DNA of 64,000 nucleotides from Arthrobacter sp. MMS18-M83 (GCF_026683955.1 NZ_CP113343.1:4960001-5024000); one strand, 5' to 3'. Numbered from the stretch's first letter, positions 35,835-45,920 are shown. Notes: a model not told the origin generated them from the sequence alone. Numbers and translations: made by a program.

Positions 35835-36343
35835 ACCGGCCAGTGCTGCCCCGGCGCTCGCAGACTTGAAGGGGATCCTTCGCCGCGCTCGCAGTTTCGA
35901 AACTCGACCGCCTCAGCCGCAGCGTGGCTGACTTCGCTGGGATGCTGGAAACGGCGAGCCGTCAGCGGTGGGCGCTGATCTGCCTTGACCTAGGCATTGA
36001 TACCTCCACTATTACCAGGGCGGCCATGGCGCAGGTGACATGCACCTTCGCAGAGATGGAGCGCAAGAAGATAGCGGAGCGCACGCGGGACGGCGGCGAA
36101 GATCAAAGCCACCACGGGGAAGCATATGAGCCACCGTAGCTCGTTACCATCCGCCACCGTTGAGCGTGTGCTTAGTGAAAGGGCAGCGGCGTCGTCTATG
36201 GCGCGTACTGCCGACGATTTGAATGCTGATGGTGTTGCGACGAGAGCCGATGGGAAGTGGTACGCGTCCACCATCCGTCGGGTTCTAGGCAGCACACAGG
36301 CCCGCGAACTGGCAGGCGAATCACGCACAGAGCGCCACCGCAC
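35835..36343 (+). pseudogene. Serine recombinase (resolvase/invertase type), degraded
   Basis: Pieces in three frames rebuild part of a small serine recombinase: GSFAALAVSKLDRLSRSVAD (about 35873-35935), FAGMLETASRQRWALICLDL followed by EMERKKIAERTRD, then after another shift near 36100 SATVERVLSERAA, DDLNADGVATRADGKWYAST and IRRVLG. The N-terminus with the catalytic Ser is missing. This is the remnant of a mobile element or inversion system. No inverted repeats flanking it were identified. Confidence 0.7.
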
Positions 36344-36366
36344 GGGCCGGGGAGACCTGACGCCGT

Positions 36367-37071
36367 TCATCTTGGGCGCCGGAACCGGGTCATTGCCAAG
36401 AGAGCGACGAGGCCACCGCTGGAGCCGCCGATAACCCACCATAGGAGTGTCTGGTCCGTCCCGGGATTCGCGACCTGCGTGCTCCGGAGAGGGGAAAGCG
36501 TCGCTGGCGGTACCGTTCCGGACAGGGATGACGGCGAAGGCCCGGAGGTGCGATCGGCGGGCTCTGTCGTCGTTGCCGACGGTTCCGGTTGCGGCACGGT
36601 CGTCGCATCGGCCGGCGATGGCGGGTCATCGGCAGAGGGCGGAGCCGTTACTGGCGCGGAACGGGCGGGCCGAGGCCCGGGGACAGGCGCAAGAGGCCGC
36701 GCCGGGACAAGAGGCTGCACCGGGACCGGAACCGCAGGGGGCTGGGTGGACGAGGTCGGGGTCGGTTGTACAGGGCCAGGGCCAGGGTCGGTTGGAACAA
36801 TCGTGGGGACGATAGCGGGTGGAGTGGACGGCGCAGGACGGTTCGGCTGCGTGTTGTCTGCGGCCGTCGCGGGGGAATTCGCGAATTGACACTGCTGCGG
36901 ATCACCGGTCTCTTCACGGCAGGCGGGTGCAGCCTGAGCCGCGCCGATATCGGATACAACAAAGACCATCAAGGCAAATGTGAGGGAGGCGCCGCGGGTT
37001 CTCGCCCCGAAACCCCTTGAGCAACACGTTTGCCTCGGAGGCCCAGCACTGATTTCTAGGACAGACTTCAT
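36367..37071 (-). CDS. Proline-rich surface protein with signal peptide and C-terminal membrane anchor
   Basis: A 234-residue protein. A signal peptide precedes residue 50 (ASLTFALMVFVVSDIGAAQA), then a short Cys-containing segment (APACREETGDPQQCQF), about 140 residues of Pro/Thr/Ser-rich low complexity (wall-spanning type), a C-terminal helix (LLWWVIGGSSGGLVALLAM) and a basic tail FRRPR. This is the architecture of cell-wall-linked proteins, but no LPxTG sorting motif is present. The ATG at 37071 is preferred to that at 37098. Opposite-strand frames over this region are compositional shadows. Confidence 0.65.
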   Translation of the reverse strand: MKSVLEISAGPPRQTCCSRGFGARTRGASLTFALMVFVVSDIGAAQAAPACREETGDPQQCQFANSPATAADNTQPNRPAPSTPPAIVPTIVPTDPGPGPVQPTPTSSTQPPAVPVPVQPLVPARPLAPVPGPRPARSAPVTAPPSADDPPSPADATTVPQPEPSATTTEPADRTSGPSPSSLSGTVPPATLSPLRSTQVANPGTDQTLLWWVIGGSSGGLVALLAMTRFRRPR

Positions 37072-37374
37072 ATGCAATATTCCCCACCGGGTGATCAACC
37101 TGACCGCCTGGTGCCAGCCTATTGAGAATCACACATAAGGGACAGCATGAAGGCGGCGCGTCGCTGGGACGAACGAAGCATCCCTACATATCTCGTTGGG
37201 TAGCGGTGGCCAACGGGAACAAGTGGTATCCACTCGTGACCATGGGCCTCGTCCGATCTACTGTTGCCGACAGCGCCCATGCCCGAGGAAACGGCGGGAT
37301 CGCCGCCGAGGCCGCGGCCGCTGACGGGCCAGCCCGCTGCAGTATCAAGCGACCATCAAAAACTGGAGCAAACC
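37072..37374. other. Intergenic divergent region
   Basis: It separates the minus-strand surface protein from the plus-strand secreted protein and must hold both promoters. No motif is assigned. Confidence 0.4.
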
Positions 37375-38037
37375 ATGAAAAAGAAAATGCCGATTTTCGG
37401 TTCCTGTTTGCTTCTGGCGGGTCTGCTGGTAGGTTCCCCCGCGGCGCGCGCCAGTACACTGCCCCCTACCTTGGCCGGGGAAATCTTCAGTGGGGAACAA
37501 GGGGGGTTCGATACTGTCCGCATCAATTGTCCCAAGTCCGTCGGACCGGGCGTATTCACTCTGCATGCAAGCGGAACCGCCGCCGGTCCCTATCCGGGCA
37601 CTTTTACCGAAGACATCTCGGTCGCCTCTACCCCAAACTCTGGCTCCGAGGCGCTAGTGACCTTCCATGCAACGTTCACCATCACCAGCCCCGAGGGGAC
37701 CGTTACCGGCACAAAAGACTTGGATCCGGGGTCGGCAGGTTTCGCTCGGTGCTTCATCCATTCCTCACCCCATGGCGGCCCCAGCTTTGGGGCATTCGAC
37801 GCACCGTCATTGACCTATTCGACTGAAATATCTACCGGCGGGTTCACCTATCAGGACCGCGGTTCCGCGTCCGCATCGCTGCTCTATGCCCATCTCTTCA
37901 CGGAAACCTTCCTCACATCGCAGGGCCTCTCGCCCACAGCTAAGGATCAATGTAAAAAAGATGGCTGGACGGACTATCCACAGTTCAAGAACCAAGGACG
38001 GTGCGTCTCTTACGTGAACCACCAAGATCAGAGCTGA
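37375..38037 (+). CDS. Secreted protein of unknown function
   Basis: A 220-residue exported protein. The start MKKKMPIFGSCLLLAGLLVG is a signal peptide cleaved near AARAS. The mature part is beta-rich (VRINCPKSVGPGVFTLHASG, ALVTFHATFTITSPEGTVTG) and ends with an alpha/Cys segment (DQCKKDGWTDYPQFKNQGRC), a pattern often seen at the end of secreted actinobacterial proteins. The frame is open to 37264 but the ATG at 37375, with AGCAAACC before it, gives the signal peptide. Function unknown. Confidence 0.75.
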   Translation: MKKKMPIFGSCLLLAGLLVGSPAARASTLPPTLAGEIFSGEQGGFDTVRINCPKSVGPGVFTLHASGTAAGPYPGTFTEDISVASTPNSGSEALVTFHATFTITSPEGTVTGTKDLDPGSAGFARCFIHSSPHGGPSFGAFDAPSLTYSTEISTGGFTYQDRGSASASLLYAHLFTETFLTSQGLSPTAKDQCKKDGWTDYPQFKNQGRCVSYVNHQDQS

Positions 38038-38176
38038 CGCCACACGGATCCATCCAGTAACGGGTTGGGTAAGCTCGGAGCAACAGTCCGCAGCCTCTGG
38101 AGAATTGCATCGTCGGCGCGAATTATGGTGCGCATTTCTACACCAAACAACCTCGATAAGTCAAGCTTTGTCAACA

Positions 38177-38202
38177 GTCAGTGGCCAAGTAGGCCCCCTG
38201 AC
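38177..38202. terminator. Hairpin 3' of the tRNA-like segment
   Basis: GTCAG-T-GGCC, a 5-base loop, GGCC-CC-CTGAC. On the minus strand it sits just after the tRNA-like 3' end, where a tRNA terminator would be. A near copy occurs at 56197-56221. Confidence 0.55.
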
Positions 38203-38215
38203 CTGGGAAAACATT

Positions 38216-38238
38216 GTGCCCGAGGTGGGACTCGAACC
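38216..38238 (-). other. tRNA 3'-end fragment (possible attachment-site scar)
   Basis: On the minus strand GGTTCGAGTCCCACC begins a T-arm, followed by CTCGGGCAC as acceptor 3' strand. The 5' acceptor strand, D-arm and anticodon arm are absent to the right, and the 5' side of the T-stem no longer pairs (ATGCGG). This is what integration at, or deletion into, a tRNA gene leaves behind. Confidence 0.55.
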
Positions 38239-38842
38239 GCATTCCGGGCCTTGGAAACACAGGGAACTCCCGAAAACATAAGCAGCAATACGAGCCAGTC
38301 CGGCCCGGCGGCGGCCGTGCCGCTGCAGGACCAGCTCAGCCCCCTGGAGCAGGAGCGCAGACTTGGAAATATGCTCCTCGGCGGCAAGCAACGCTTTTCA
38401 TCGTTTCCGTGGGGGTAAACGCGTGGCGGACATAGACCTGGATCGAACGTCAAAGGAGTCTGCTGCACAGCGGCATCATGGACGTATCGAATTACAGCCT
38501 CGCCTGCACCCTCTTTGGTTCTTTCGGACCGTCGTGCCTCCGGCGCCTCGCCGCTCGCAGCGGACCTCGAGTATCCTACTTCCTTTCAACAGTTGGTCCC
38601 CGCGTTGTTCTCGGCGCCCGACAGTCAATGACGGATCACCGGCAGCGTCTCTTGACCCATCCATTGTCATCATCCCCGATCGGCAACTACGCGGTCGCAC
38701 AGCCACCGTGGGCCCTCTCCTACCGGGCGGTTGTTTCGCGGCTATGGACGCAGCTAAGAGAGAAGTACATGATGAAATCAGGCGTGAGGATCCACCTGGC
38801 AACGCAAATTTAGGCGGTCCCGCGCGTTGGAGGCTTTAGAGA

Positions 38843-41800
38843 ATGCCCGGTAATTCTGTGCCAGCGGAACACCCCGCAAAAAGTAGTCCGGCCAAGGCGG
38901 ACGATCATTTCCTCGCGGATTACTACGAGCACGTGGACCCCGAAGCGCTCGTCCCCTACACCAGAGAGACGTTGAAGCGTCGAGCACAGCACCATCTTTC
39001 ACTCGGCTCGATGCTGCCTCCCGGGACATCAAGGGTGGATGTCCTCAACGAACCGCATGCCAGTGTGGTGTTTGTGGTGGCCGAAGGCGGGCTGCAGGTG
39101 GTTCATGCGATCACTTCGGAGCTGGCCCGCGGAGGAGCCGCGGTCCGGCTCCTCGTCCATCCCTCGTTCCAGGTCCTTCGGGATCCGGCAACCCATGAGC
39201 TGCTTGAGATTCGGTACGCACCGCAGCTGGCGGGACAGGATTCTGGCATGCCCGAATCCGGGGCTGGCACGGAAACATGGGTTGCGGTCGAAATCGGCAG
39301 GCTGCCGGGATCGTCGGTCTCCGCGGACGTAATCGCGAATGTCCAGAGGGTTCTTGCCGATGTGCGTGCGGTTACAGAGGACTCCGCTGCCCTGAAGGAA
39401 CAAGTGGCTGCCGCCGTCGAGTCCCTGGTCGCCTTTCCGCGCGGTTGCGTGCCGTCAACCGAGCATCTCGGGGAACTCCTGGCATGGCTCAATGGGGGGA
39501 ACTTTGTTTTCCAGGGATACTGCGAATACAGCTTGACCGCGGGGACCGAGGGTCCGTACCTTAAACTCCGCCCGGGTACGGCATTGGGTCTTTTGCACAG
39601 GCAGAATCCACCACCCAGTTCAGGCGAGTCTGCTTTGAGGGGCTCACAGGTACTCGCGCTGTACACGTCCGCCCTTCGCTCCTCGGTACCGGAACCCTCT
39701 TACCTGGAGGAAATCCGTCTCCCGACGTTCAGTACTGCGGGAGTCGTTAAAGGAGAACGAAGGTTTGTGGGCGTTTTCGCCCCGGGAACGGCGGATCAAC
39801 CAGTGAGTCTCATTCCGGTGATCCGGGACAAAGCCGCCAAGGTGCGTGACAGGCTCGGTTTCGCCCCTTCCTCAACCCAAGAGAAGAAACTCCTGGCCGC
39901 GCTGGGGTCATTCCCTCTTGAGGAGCTGTTCGACATCGAGCAAGACGAACTGATTCGGCTCGCGGCCGAGATCCTGCGGCTTCAGAAACGCGAGGAGACA
40001 AGGCTGCTCCTACGCTTCGACAACCACGGCCCCTTTATGACCGCCCTGATGTTCCTTCCGCGCCGCAGCTACAACCCCGCTGTGCGGCTCAGGATCGAGC
40101 AGGAGCTCAAGGAAGCCTCGAAGGCTTCATCGCTTGAGTCCGAGGTCCGACTCACCAACCCGCACATGGCGCACATCTTCTTCCGTGTCCTTCTGCCCTC
40201 CGCCGTAAAACCGGGATCGATCGATCCGACCGTGCTGGAGCGGACACTGATCAATGCCACCCGGACCTGGGCCGAAGGAGTTGACGAAGCCCTGCGGGAA
40301 CGCATGCCTTCCGAACAGGCCACAAGGCTGTCCGCGCTCTGGGCCGATGCCTTTCCTGCCAGCTATCGGGCGGACTTCGACGTCGCAGACGCCATTGAAG
40401 ACATCGAGAGGTTCGAGCAATACGATCTAGATGGCACCGGCGGCCGCCCCCTGAACGACCCCGTACTCGCTGTCCATCCCGGCGCTACGCAGACCCAAGG
40501 CGGGGACACACGGATTCGCCTATACCTCACCACGGCCCGAAGCCTCAGCCAGATCCTGCCACTCCTCCACAATCTGGGTCTCCACGTACTCAACCAGCGC
40601 CCGTTCGAGATCCTGCGGGGCAACACTCTGCCGCTGTTTCTCTATGACCTCGGTGTGAAGTTTCCGAGTGGAGTAGAACCCGACCGAACCAGCTCCCTGC
40701 TCGCGGACGCGTTCGGAGCAGCCATGCGCGGTGACACGGAGTCAGACCGCTTCGACGCACTCGTCCTGCAGGAGGGCATTGATTGGCGGCACATCGTGAT
40801 CCTCCGCGGCTATGCCAAGTATCTCCAGCAACTGGGAACCACGAACTCGTACGACTTCATCGCGGATACTTTCCTGGCCAACCCCGGGGCGACACACGCG
40901 CTGCTGGGCCTGTTCCGAGCCAGGTTCCGCCCAGGGCTCGGCATCGCCGAGCGTCTTCGGGATACCAAGGCCGCCCGGGAGGAGGTGGCCGAGGCGATCG
41001 ACGCCGTTACCTCCTTGGACGCGGACCGCCTGCTGCGCACGTTCCTGAACCTCATCGAGGCCACGACGAGGACCAACTTCTACCGCAACCGGCCATACCT
41101 GAGCTTCAAGCTCCAGCCCTCCCACCTTCCCGGCGCCCCGTACCCACGTCCGCAGTTCGAGATCTGGGTCTATTCGCCCCGGGTCGAGGGCGTGCACCTT
41201 CGCTTCGGGCCGGTGGCGCGCGGGGGCCTGCGATGGTCGGACCGGCGCGAGGATTTCCGCACCGAAGTCCTCGGGCTCGCCAAGGTCCAGGTCGTGAAGA
41301 ATTCCGTGATCGTCCCCACCGGCGCGAAGGGCGGCTTCTTCGCGAAGGCGCTTCCAGATCCGGAGGCTGACCGCGCGGCATGGCTCGCGGAAGGCATTGA
41401 GAGCTACAAGGACTTCCTCCGTGGGCTCCTCGATGTCACGGACAACCTTGCCCCTCCCGACGTCGCTTTGTCCCACGACTACCGCGGCACCCGGAGCGCG
41501 GTAGGCCAGGTCATCCCGCCGCCGAACGTGGTGCGACATGATGACGACGACTACTACCTCGTGGTCGCGGCCGACAAAGGGACGGCAGCGTTCTCCGACA
41601 TCGCCAACGAGGTCGCTCAGGAATACGGCTTCTGGCTGGGCGACGCGTTCGCGTCGGGCGGCTCCGTAGGCTACGACCACAAGCAGATGGGCATCACCGC
41701 CCGGGGCGCCTGGGAGTCCGCGAAACAGCACCTCAGCGAACTCGGGACCGATTCCCAAAACGAAGACTTCACCGTGGTCGGCATCGGCGACATGAGCGGC

Positions 41801-43708
41801 GACGTCTTCGGCAACGGCATGCTGGCCTCGAACCACATCCGGCTCGTAGCCGCGTTCGACCACCGGCACATCTTCCTGGACCCCACACCGGACGCGGCAT
41901 CCTCCCTCGAGGAACGCCGCCGCCTGTTCAATCTGCCCCGCTCGTCCTGGGCCGACTACAACCCCGCACTGATCAGCCCCGGCGGCGGCGCGCACCCGCG
42001 CGCCGCCAAATCGATCGGCATCAGCCCGCAGGCGCGTTCGGCCTTGGGGCTGCCACCGACGACGACGGCGATGACCCCGCCCGAGCTCATCCAGGCCATC
42101 CTGCGCGCCCCGGTTGACCTCATCTACAACGGCGGGATCGGAACCTACGTCAAGGCCTCCGCCGAAACCAACACCAAGGTGGGCGACAAAGCCAACGATG
42201 CGATCCGGATCAACGGAAACGAACTCCGGGCACGGATCGTGGTCGAGGGCGGCAACCTCGGGATGACCCAACCGGGACGGGTGGAGGCAGCGCTGAACGG
42301 AGTCCTGCTGAACACCGACGCCATCGACAACTCCGCCGGTGTGGACTGCTCCGACCACGAGGTCAACATCAAGATCTTCATCGACCGCATGATCGCTGCA
42401 GGCAAGATGGCCGCCGGCGAACGCGCCGAATTCCTCCACTCGCTCACCGACGACGTGGCACGCCTGGTGCTGAAGAACAGCCGGGACCAGAACGTCCTGC
42501 TCGTCAACGACCGTGCCCTCGTCCTCAACTGGAGCCCAGGTTTCGACGTCAACTGGGGCCCGGGGTTCGAACGGACCATGGACTGGCTGGAAAGAGCCAC
42601 CGACCTGGACCGGGGTCGTGAGGCATTGCCCACCACGGACGAGCTCCATGCACGGCTGCAGGCCGGCAAGGGGCTTACCTCCCCCGAGCTGTCGGTGCTT
42701 GCCGCCTATGCCAAGATCGCACTCGCCAAGGAACTGAACGACAGCGACATCGCCGACGACCCGTGGTTCGACCGGGTCCTTCGCGGCTACTTCCCGCCCG
42801 AGATCGCGGAGCGCTTCGGCAGCGAGCTCCAAACGCATCCCCTGCGCCGGCAGATCATCTGCACTGTGCTAGCGGACGACATCATCAACCTAGGAGGAAT
42901 TACCTTCGCTTTCCGGGCCATTGAGGAAACCACCGGAAGCGCGGCCGCTCTCGCAAGGGCCTTCGTCGCAGTAGGCGAGGCCTTCGACCTTCACTGGATC
43001 GCGGACTGGATGGCCGGGCTTCCACCCGGTGTGCCAGCCGACCACGCGGCGGAACTCGCCCTATATGTGCGGAGGATGTTGGACCGAGCGACGCGCTGGT
43101 ACATGACCCATGATCATCGTGACCAGCCAGTTGAACAGGCCCTCAGCAGGATCATCCCTGCCATGGACCTCCGGCGGAACCGCACCGTGGTTTACCTCCG
43201 CGGCGAAGACATAGACCTGGGGCAGGACCTTCTGACTCGCTGGGAGGCCATAGGGATCCCGCCGGACATTTCGCGACGCGCGTTTGAGGTAGTCCTGAGC
43301 TTTACCCTGTTGGATATCTCACTCATTGCGGAGCAGATCCATGAGCCCATCGAGCACATTGCTAAGCTCTACTCCACTGCATTCCAGCGCATCGGGGCTC
43401 TGAAGTTGCTTCTGAGAATCACTGACCTTCCTGTGCAGAACCGATGGGAGACACTTGCCAGGGCGGCCCTGCGCGACGATGTCTATTCCGCCGTGGCCGA
43501 CATGACCATCTCAGTTCTCCGGACAACGCGCAGCGGCGGTCACGAGCGAGCCGACCCCACGGAACGGATCGTGGAGTGGGAACGCGGACACCAAGAGCAG
43601 CTCGCAAGGATCAAGGACACCTTCGCCGAAGTCACCCAGCCCGGTCCAGTGGACATCCATTCGATCTCCGTCGCACTCAAGCTGCTGAGGACCCTCGTCC
43701 GCAACTGA
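38843..43708 (+). CDS. gdh: NAD-specific glutamate dehydrogenase, large (GDH-180) type
   Basis: A 1621-residue cytoplasmic enzyme that deaminates glutamate to 2-oxoglutarate with NAD. The length and layout match the L_180 class of Streptomyces and relatives: N-terminal ACT-like regulatory regions (about 1-600), then the catalytic domain with GPVARGGLRWSDRREDF (about 788-804) and the Lys-bearing PTGAKGGFF (about 825-833). VVGIGDMSGDVFGNGM (about 978-993) is the nucleotide-binding region, and the helical C-terminal domain ends at 1621. The ATG at 38843 opens the frame with no better start nearby. It stands alone; its stop is 6 bases from the convergent isomerase gene. The large antisense frame at 40742-42838 is a shadow. 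Confidence 0.95.
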   Translation: MPGNSVPAEHPAKSSPAKADDHFLADYYEHVDPEALVPYTRETLKRRAQHHLSLGSMLPPGTSRVDVLNEPHASVVFVVAEGGLQVVHAITSELARGGAAVRLLVHPSFQVLRDPATHELLEIRYAPQLAGQDSGMPESGAGTETWVAVEIGRLPGSSVSADVIANVQRVLADVRAVTEDSAALKEQVAAAVESLVAFPRGCVPSTEHLGELLAWLNGGNFVFQGYCEYSLTAGTEGPYLKLRPGTALGLLHRQNPPPSSGESALRGSQVLALYTSALRSSVPEPSYLEEIRLPTFSTAGVVKGERRFVGVFAPGTADQPVSLIPVIRDKAAKVRDRLGFAPSSTQEKKLLAALGSFPLEELFDIEQDELIRLAAEILRLQKREETRLLLRFDNHGPFMTALMFLPRRSYNPAVRLRIEQELKEASKASSLESEVRLTNPHMAHIFFRVLLPSAVKPGSIDPTVLERTLINATRTWAEGVDEALRERMPSEQATRLSALWADAFPASYRADFDVADAIEDIERFEQYDLDGTGGRPLNDPVLAVHPGATQTQGGDTRIRLYLTTARSLSQILPLLHNLGLHVLNQRPFEILRGNTLPLFLYDLGVKFPSGVEPDRTSSLLADAFGAAMRGDTESDRFDALVLQEGIDWRHIVILRGYAKYLQQLGTTNSYDFIADTFLANPGATHALLGLFRARFRPGLGIAERLRDTKAAREEVAEAIDAVTSLDADRLLRTFLNLIEATTRTNFYRNRPYLSFKLQPSHLPGAPYPRPQFEIWVYSPRVEGVHLRFGPVARGGLRWSDRREDFRTEVLGLAKVQVVKNSVIVPTGAKGGFFAKALPDPEADRAAWLAEGIESYKDFLRGLLDVTDNLAPPDVALSHDYRGTRSAVGQVIPPPNVVRHDDDDYYLVVAADKGTAAFSDIANEVAQEYGFWLGDAFASGGSVGYDHKQMGITARGAWESAKQHLSELGTDSQNEDFTVVGIGDMSGDVFGNGMLASNHIRLVAAFDHRHIFLDPTPDAASSLEERRRLFNLPRSSWADYNPALISPGGGAHPRAAKSIGISPQARSALGLPPTTTAMTPPELIQAILRAPVDLIYNGGIGTYVKASAETNTKVGDKANDAIRINGNELRARIVVEGGNLGMTQPGRVEAALNGVLLNTDAIDNSAGVDCSDHEVNIKIFIDRMIAAGKMAAGERAEFLHSLTDDVARLVLKNSRDQNVLLVNDRALVLNWSPGFDVNWGPGFERTMDWLERATDLDRGREALPTTDELHARLQAGKGLTSPELSVLAAYAKIALAKELNDSDIADDPWFDRVLRGYFPPEIAERFGSELQTHPLRRQIICTVLADDIINLGGITFAFRAIEETTGSAAALARAFVAVGEAFDLHWIADWMAGLPPGVPADHAAELALYVRRMLDRATRWYMTHDHRDQPVEQALSRIIPAMDLRRNRTVVYLRGEDIDLGQDLLTRWEAIGIPPDISRRAFEVVLSFTLLDISLIAEQIHEPIEHIAKLYSTAFQRIGALKLLLRITDLPVQNRWETLARAALRDDVYSAVADMTISVLRTTRSGGHERADPTERIVEWERGHQEQLARIKDTFAEVTQPGPVDIHSISVALKLLRTLVRN

Positions 43709-43714
43709 CCGCCG

Positions 43715-44734
43715 CTAGTGGAACTGCCAAGTCCGATAACGAGGACCCGCTCGTTCCTCTGGACTCGGAGGGCGGCACACCAGCAGCTCTCCGTGACCGC
43801 TGACCGCGATCGGTCCCATGGAGTGGGGGGCTATCGCTGTACGCCCGGCAGGCATCGCCTCCCCAGCAGCGGCGAGATCCCCCTGCACTGCAACCAAGAC
43901 CGCGAATCCCGGGGCGATCTCTTGCCACCCGTCTACGAGGATGCGCTCGATGCGGAAGTAAGGATCCGCCGCTCGGGGCAGCATTGATCCTGCCTTCGGG
44001 GCACGGATAAACAGTTTGTCGAGCTCCTCCTGGTCGAGATGCCGGTGGGACACTGCATTGAGTGCCAAATCGAAGCCGAGCCCCAGATGACACTTTGCCG
44101 GATCGTCGAGATCGAAGTCTCTCCATTCGAGGAGGATCGACAAGTCTTCCGGTTCCTGCACTTCGAGGAGGAATACGCCTTGCCCGATGGCGTGCAATTG
44201 GCATGGTGGGACGAATACGACGTCTCCTGGTGCGACGTCGACGGGGTTCAGAAGGCTCAGCAGGCTCTCGGAGTCTTGCCGCTCGACGAGGTTGCGCAAT
44301 CCCGGGCCTTCCACGTCTCGATTGAGGCCAAGGTGGACTGTGCCTCCTCGGAGGATATACCACGCCTCGGCCTTGCCGTGGGCGTGGCCTAAGTGCGTGG
44401 CGGCGAAGCTTCCGTCGGGATGGGCGTGGACGGGCAGGCGTTGGCCGGCGTCGAGCAGCTTGACGAGCAATCGCGTATCCGGTCCGAAGGCAGCCAGATG
44501 CTCGACCCCCAGCAATCCCTGCGGATCCCTTTCAATCGCTGTGGGCATCGGGACGCCGTTCGGAAGCGTGGTGATCCCCACACCTGGCTCTCCGAACACG
44601 GATGTCGTGGAGGCAATCCAATCCTCGGGTTCATGGCTTTCTGCCGGCGGCTCACCGCGGAACTCGGTGATCTGGCGGCCACCTCGGTAGAAGCGGTTGG
44701 CCGGGCGATTGGATGGCAGGACGATCAAGTCCAC
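43715..44734 (-). CDS. Mannose-6-phosphate isomerase-like protein (type I, cupin)
   Basis: A 339-residue protein. NRFYRGG and EDWIASTTSVFG at the start, then the zinc-site region LPVHAHPDG (His103, His105) and GHGKAEAWYIL-type HAHGKAEAWYILRG (Glu123), followed by VFVPPCQLHAIG, match the type I phosphomannose isomerase branch common in actinobacteria. It would interconvert aldose-6-phosphate and ketose-6-phosphate. The GTG at 44734, with GGAAGGAG upstream, overlaps the kinase gene by 10 bases. As the last gene of the sugar operon it may feed fructose-6-phosphate-type substrates to the kinase. The exact sugar is not known. Confidence 0.82.
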   Translation of the reverse strand: MDLIVLPSNRPANRFYRGGRQITEFRGEPPAESHEPEDWIASTTSVFGEPGVGITTLPNGVPMPTAIERDPQGLLGVEHLAAFGPDTRLLVKLLDAGQRLPVHAHPDGSFAATHLGHAHGKAEAWYILRGGTVHLGLNRDVEGPGLRNLVERQDSESLLSLLNPVDVAPGDVVFVPPCQLHAIGQGVFLLEVQEPEDLSILLEWRDFDLDDPAKCHLGLGFDLALNAVSHRHLDQEELDKLFIRAPKAGSMLPRAADPYFRIERILVDGWQEIAPGFAVLVAVQGDLAAAGEAMPAGRTAIAPHSMGPIAVSGHGELLVCRPPSPEERAGPRYRTWQFH

Positions 44735-45919
44735 ACTGATGCTCCTTCCGTAGCAAGGGCGCCAAGGAATCCACCGACGAACGAGTCCCCGAGTCCGACG
44801 GTGGTAGGTGTACGGACCGAGATGGCCCGAGCCGCGACGGCACGAAGGCCTGGACCGGAGATCGCGGCAGCCAGAACCGCCCCCACTTCGTTGAGCGGCA
44901 AGTCCGTGGTTCCTGCATATTGCTCCACGGTGAAGTCGTCGCCGTAGCGGTAGCGCGTACTCGCCATGGCTATCCCTCCGGCGAGCGCAGGGGCGCATTG
45001 CTCGGCGTGTTTTCCGGCGGCCAGCGCCCAGTATTTCGTGTGGACTACGAGCGTCCGGGCCGGAATGATGACCGCGAGGTCACCCAATGATTTCCGCACC
45101 GCGACAGGGTCCAGTAGGTCGACCCCGCGGCCGAGGTGCGCTTGCATCTCGTCCTCGTTCATTCCGTAGACGTCGATTCGGTCGAGCAATGCGGTACGCA
45201 CGAGGGCGCTCAAGGCAGGCCTATGGAACCCCGCATCCTCGTAGTACACGAAGGCGCCCCCGGGCAACGCATCCAGCACTGATCGCAGTTCCGTGAGCCG
45301 GGCAGCCAGCAACCCCTCGTCCTGCATGGCGTTCAGACCGGACAACAGGACGATGTGCGCCTCGGCGAGCACCTCTGGCAGGTCTGTGCTGAGGCGCATT
45401 TCGGAGTTCGGCGGGTCGTTGACATAGATGAGGCGGTTGGGGAAGGGTGCGACGAGCTCGGTGTCACCAACCCGGACTCGCGCCCCCTCCTCCCACTGCA
45501 CGATCACGTGCGGCTCGATAGAGTCGTGCTCGGCGCTAGTGATCCACGAACACTCCGCAGGAAGCAGTCGCCTGAAGTGCTCGTTCACGCTTACCAGATG
45601 GAGGGTCGACGGCATGCCGAGACGCGCAAGGGCGAGTCCGGCCCTGACGCCAGTTCCTCCCAGCGTCACCTTGTGTGGAAACCGCGAGGCGAACGTCTCC
45701 AAGGCGTTGGCGGAGGCAACGTGCCGTTCCCCCGGCGCCCCGCCGGAAGTACCCGAGCACGGATAGCACCAGACTCCGTTCGTCGACGATCGGAGTAGCG
45801 TTCCCGAGTTCCTCGGTGCGGACGTCGTAGCTCGCGATGAGGTCCTCGATCAGTTGGGACGACCAGGCGATTTCGTAGTCAACACTGCCGCCGAGCCCGA
45901 GTACTAGGCGCGGTGTCAT
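44725..45919 (-). pseudogene. ADP-dependent PFK/glucokinase-like sugar kinase, one frameshift
   Basis: Two frames join into one protein of about 397 residues. From the ATG at 45919: RLVLGLGGSVDYEIAWSS and SLVLSVLGYFRRGAG. Removing one base from the C5 run (G5 on the coding strand) at 45729-45733 continues the frame as ERHVASANALETFASRFPHK, TLGGTGVRAGLALARLG, RLIYVNDPPNSEMRLS, VLLSGLNAMQDEG and TVGLGDSFVGGFLGAL. The GGTGxRA, NDPPN, SGLNAMQ and GLGDS motifs, with Asp as base, are those of the ADP-dependent phosphofructokinase/glucokinase family, unlike the GAGD of PfkB. The gene is otherwise well kept and tightly placed in the operon, so the shift may be a sequencing error. Confidence 0.78.
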
Positions 45920-45920
45920 G

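Larger units (their letters stand above)
38038..38842. other. Non-coding region with tRNA-end remnant
   Basis: It contains a hairpin at 38177-38202 and a tRNA 3'-end-like segment at 38216-38238. The remaining 600 bases have no credible gene, and the end should carry the glutamate dehydrogenase promoter. Confidence 0.5.

Noticed and set aside
36257-36889. Gly/Arg-rich plus-strand frame opposite the proline-rich protein
   Set aside because: The composition mirrors the Pro codons on the minus strand; the minus frame has signal peptide and anchor.
40742-42838. Very long antisense open frame inside the glutamate dehydrogenase gene
   Set aside because: The codon structure follows the plus-strand gene; the peptide is Gly/Val/Arg-rich with no family features. 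Long antisense frames are common in high-GC genes.
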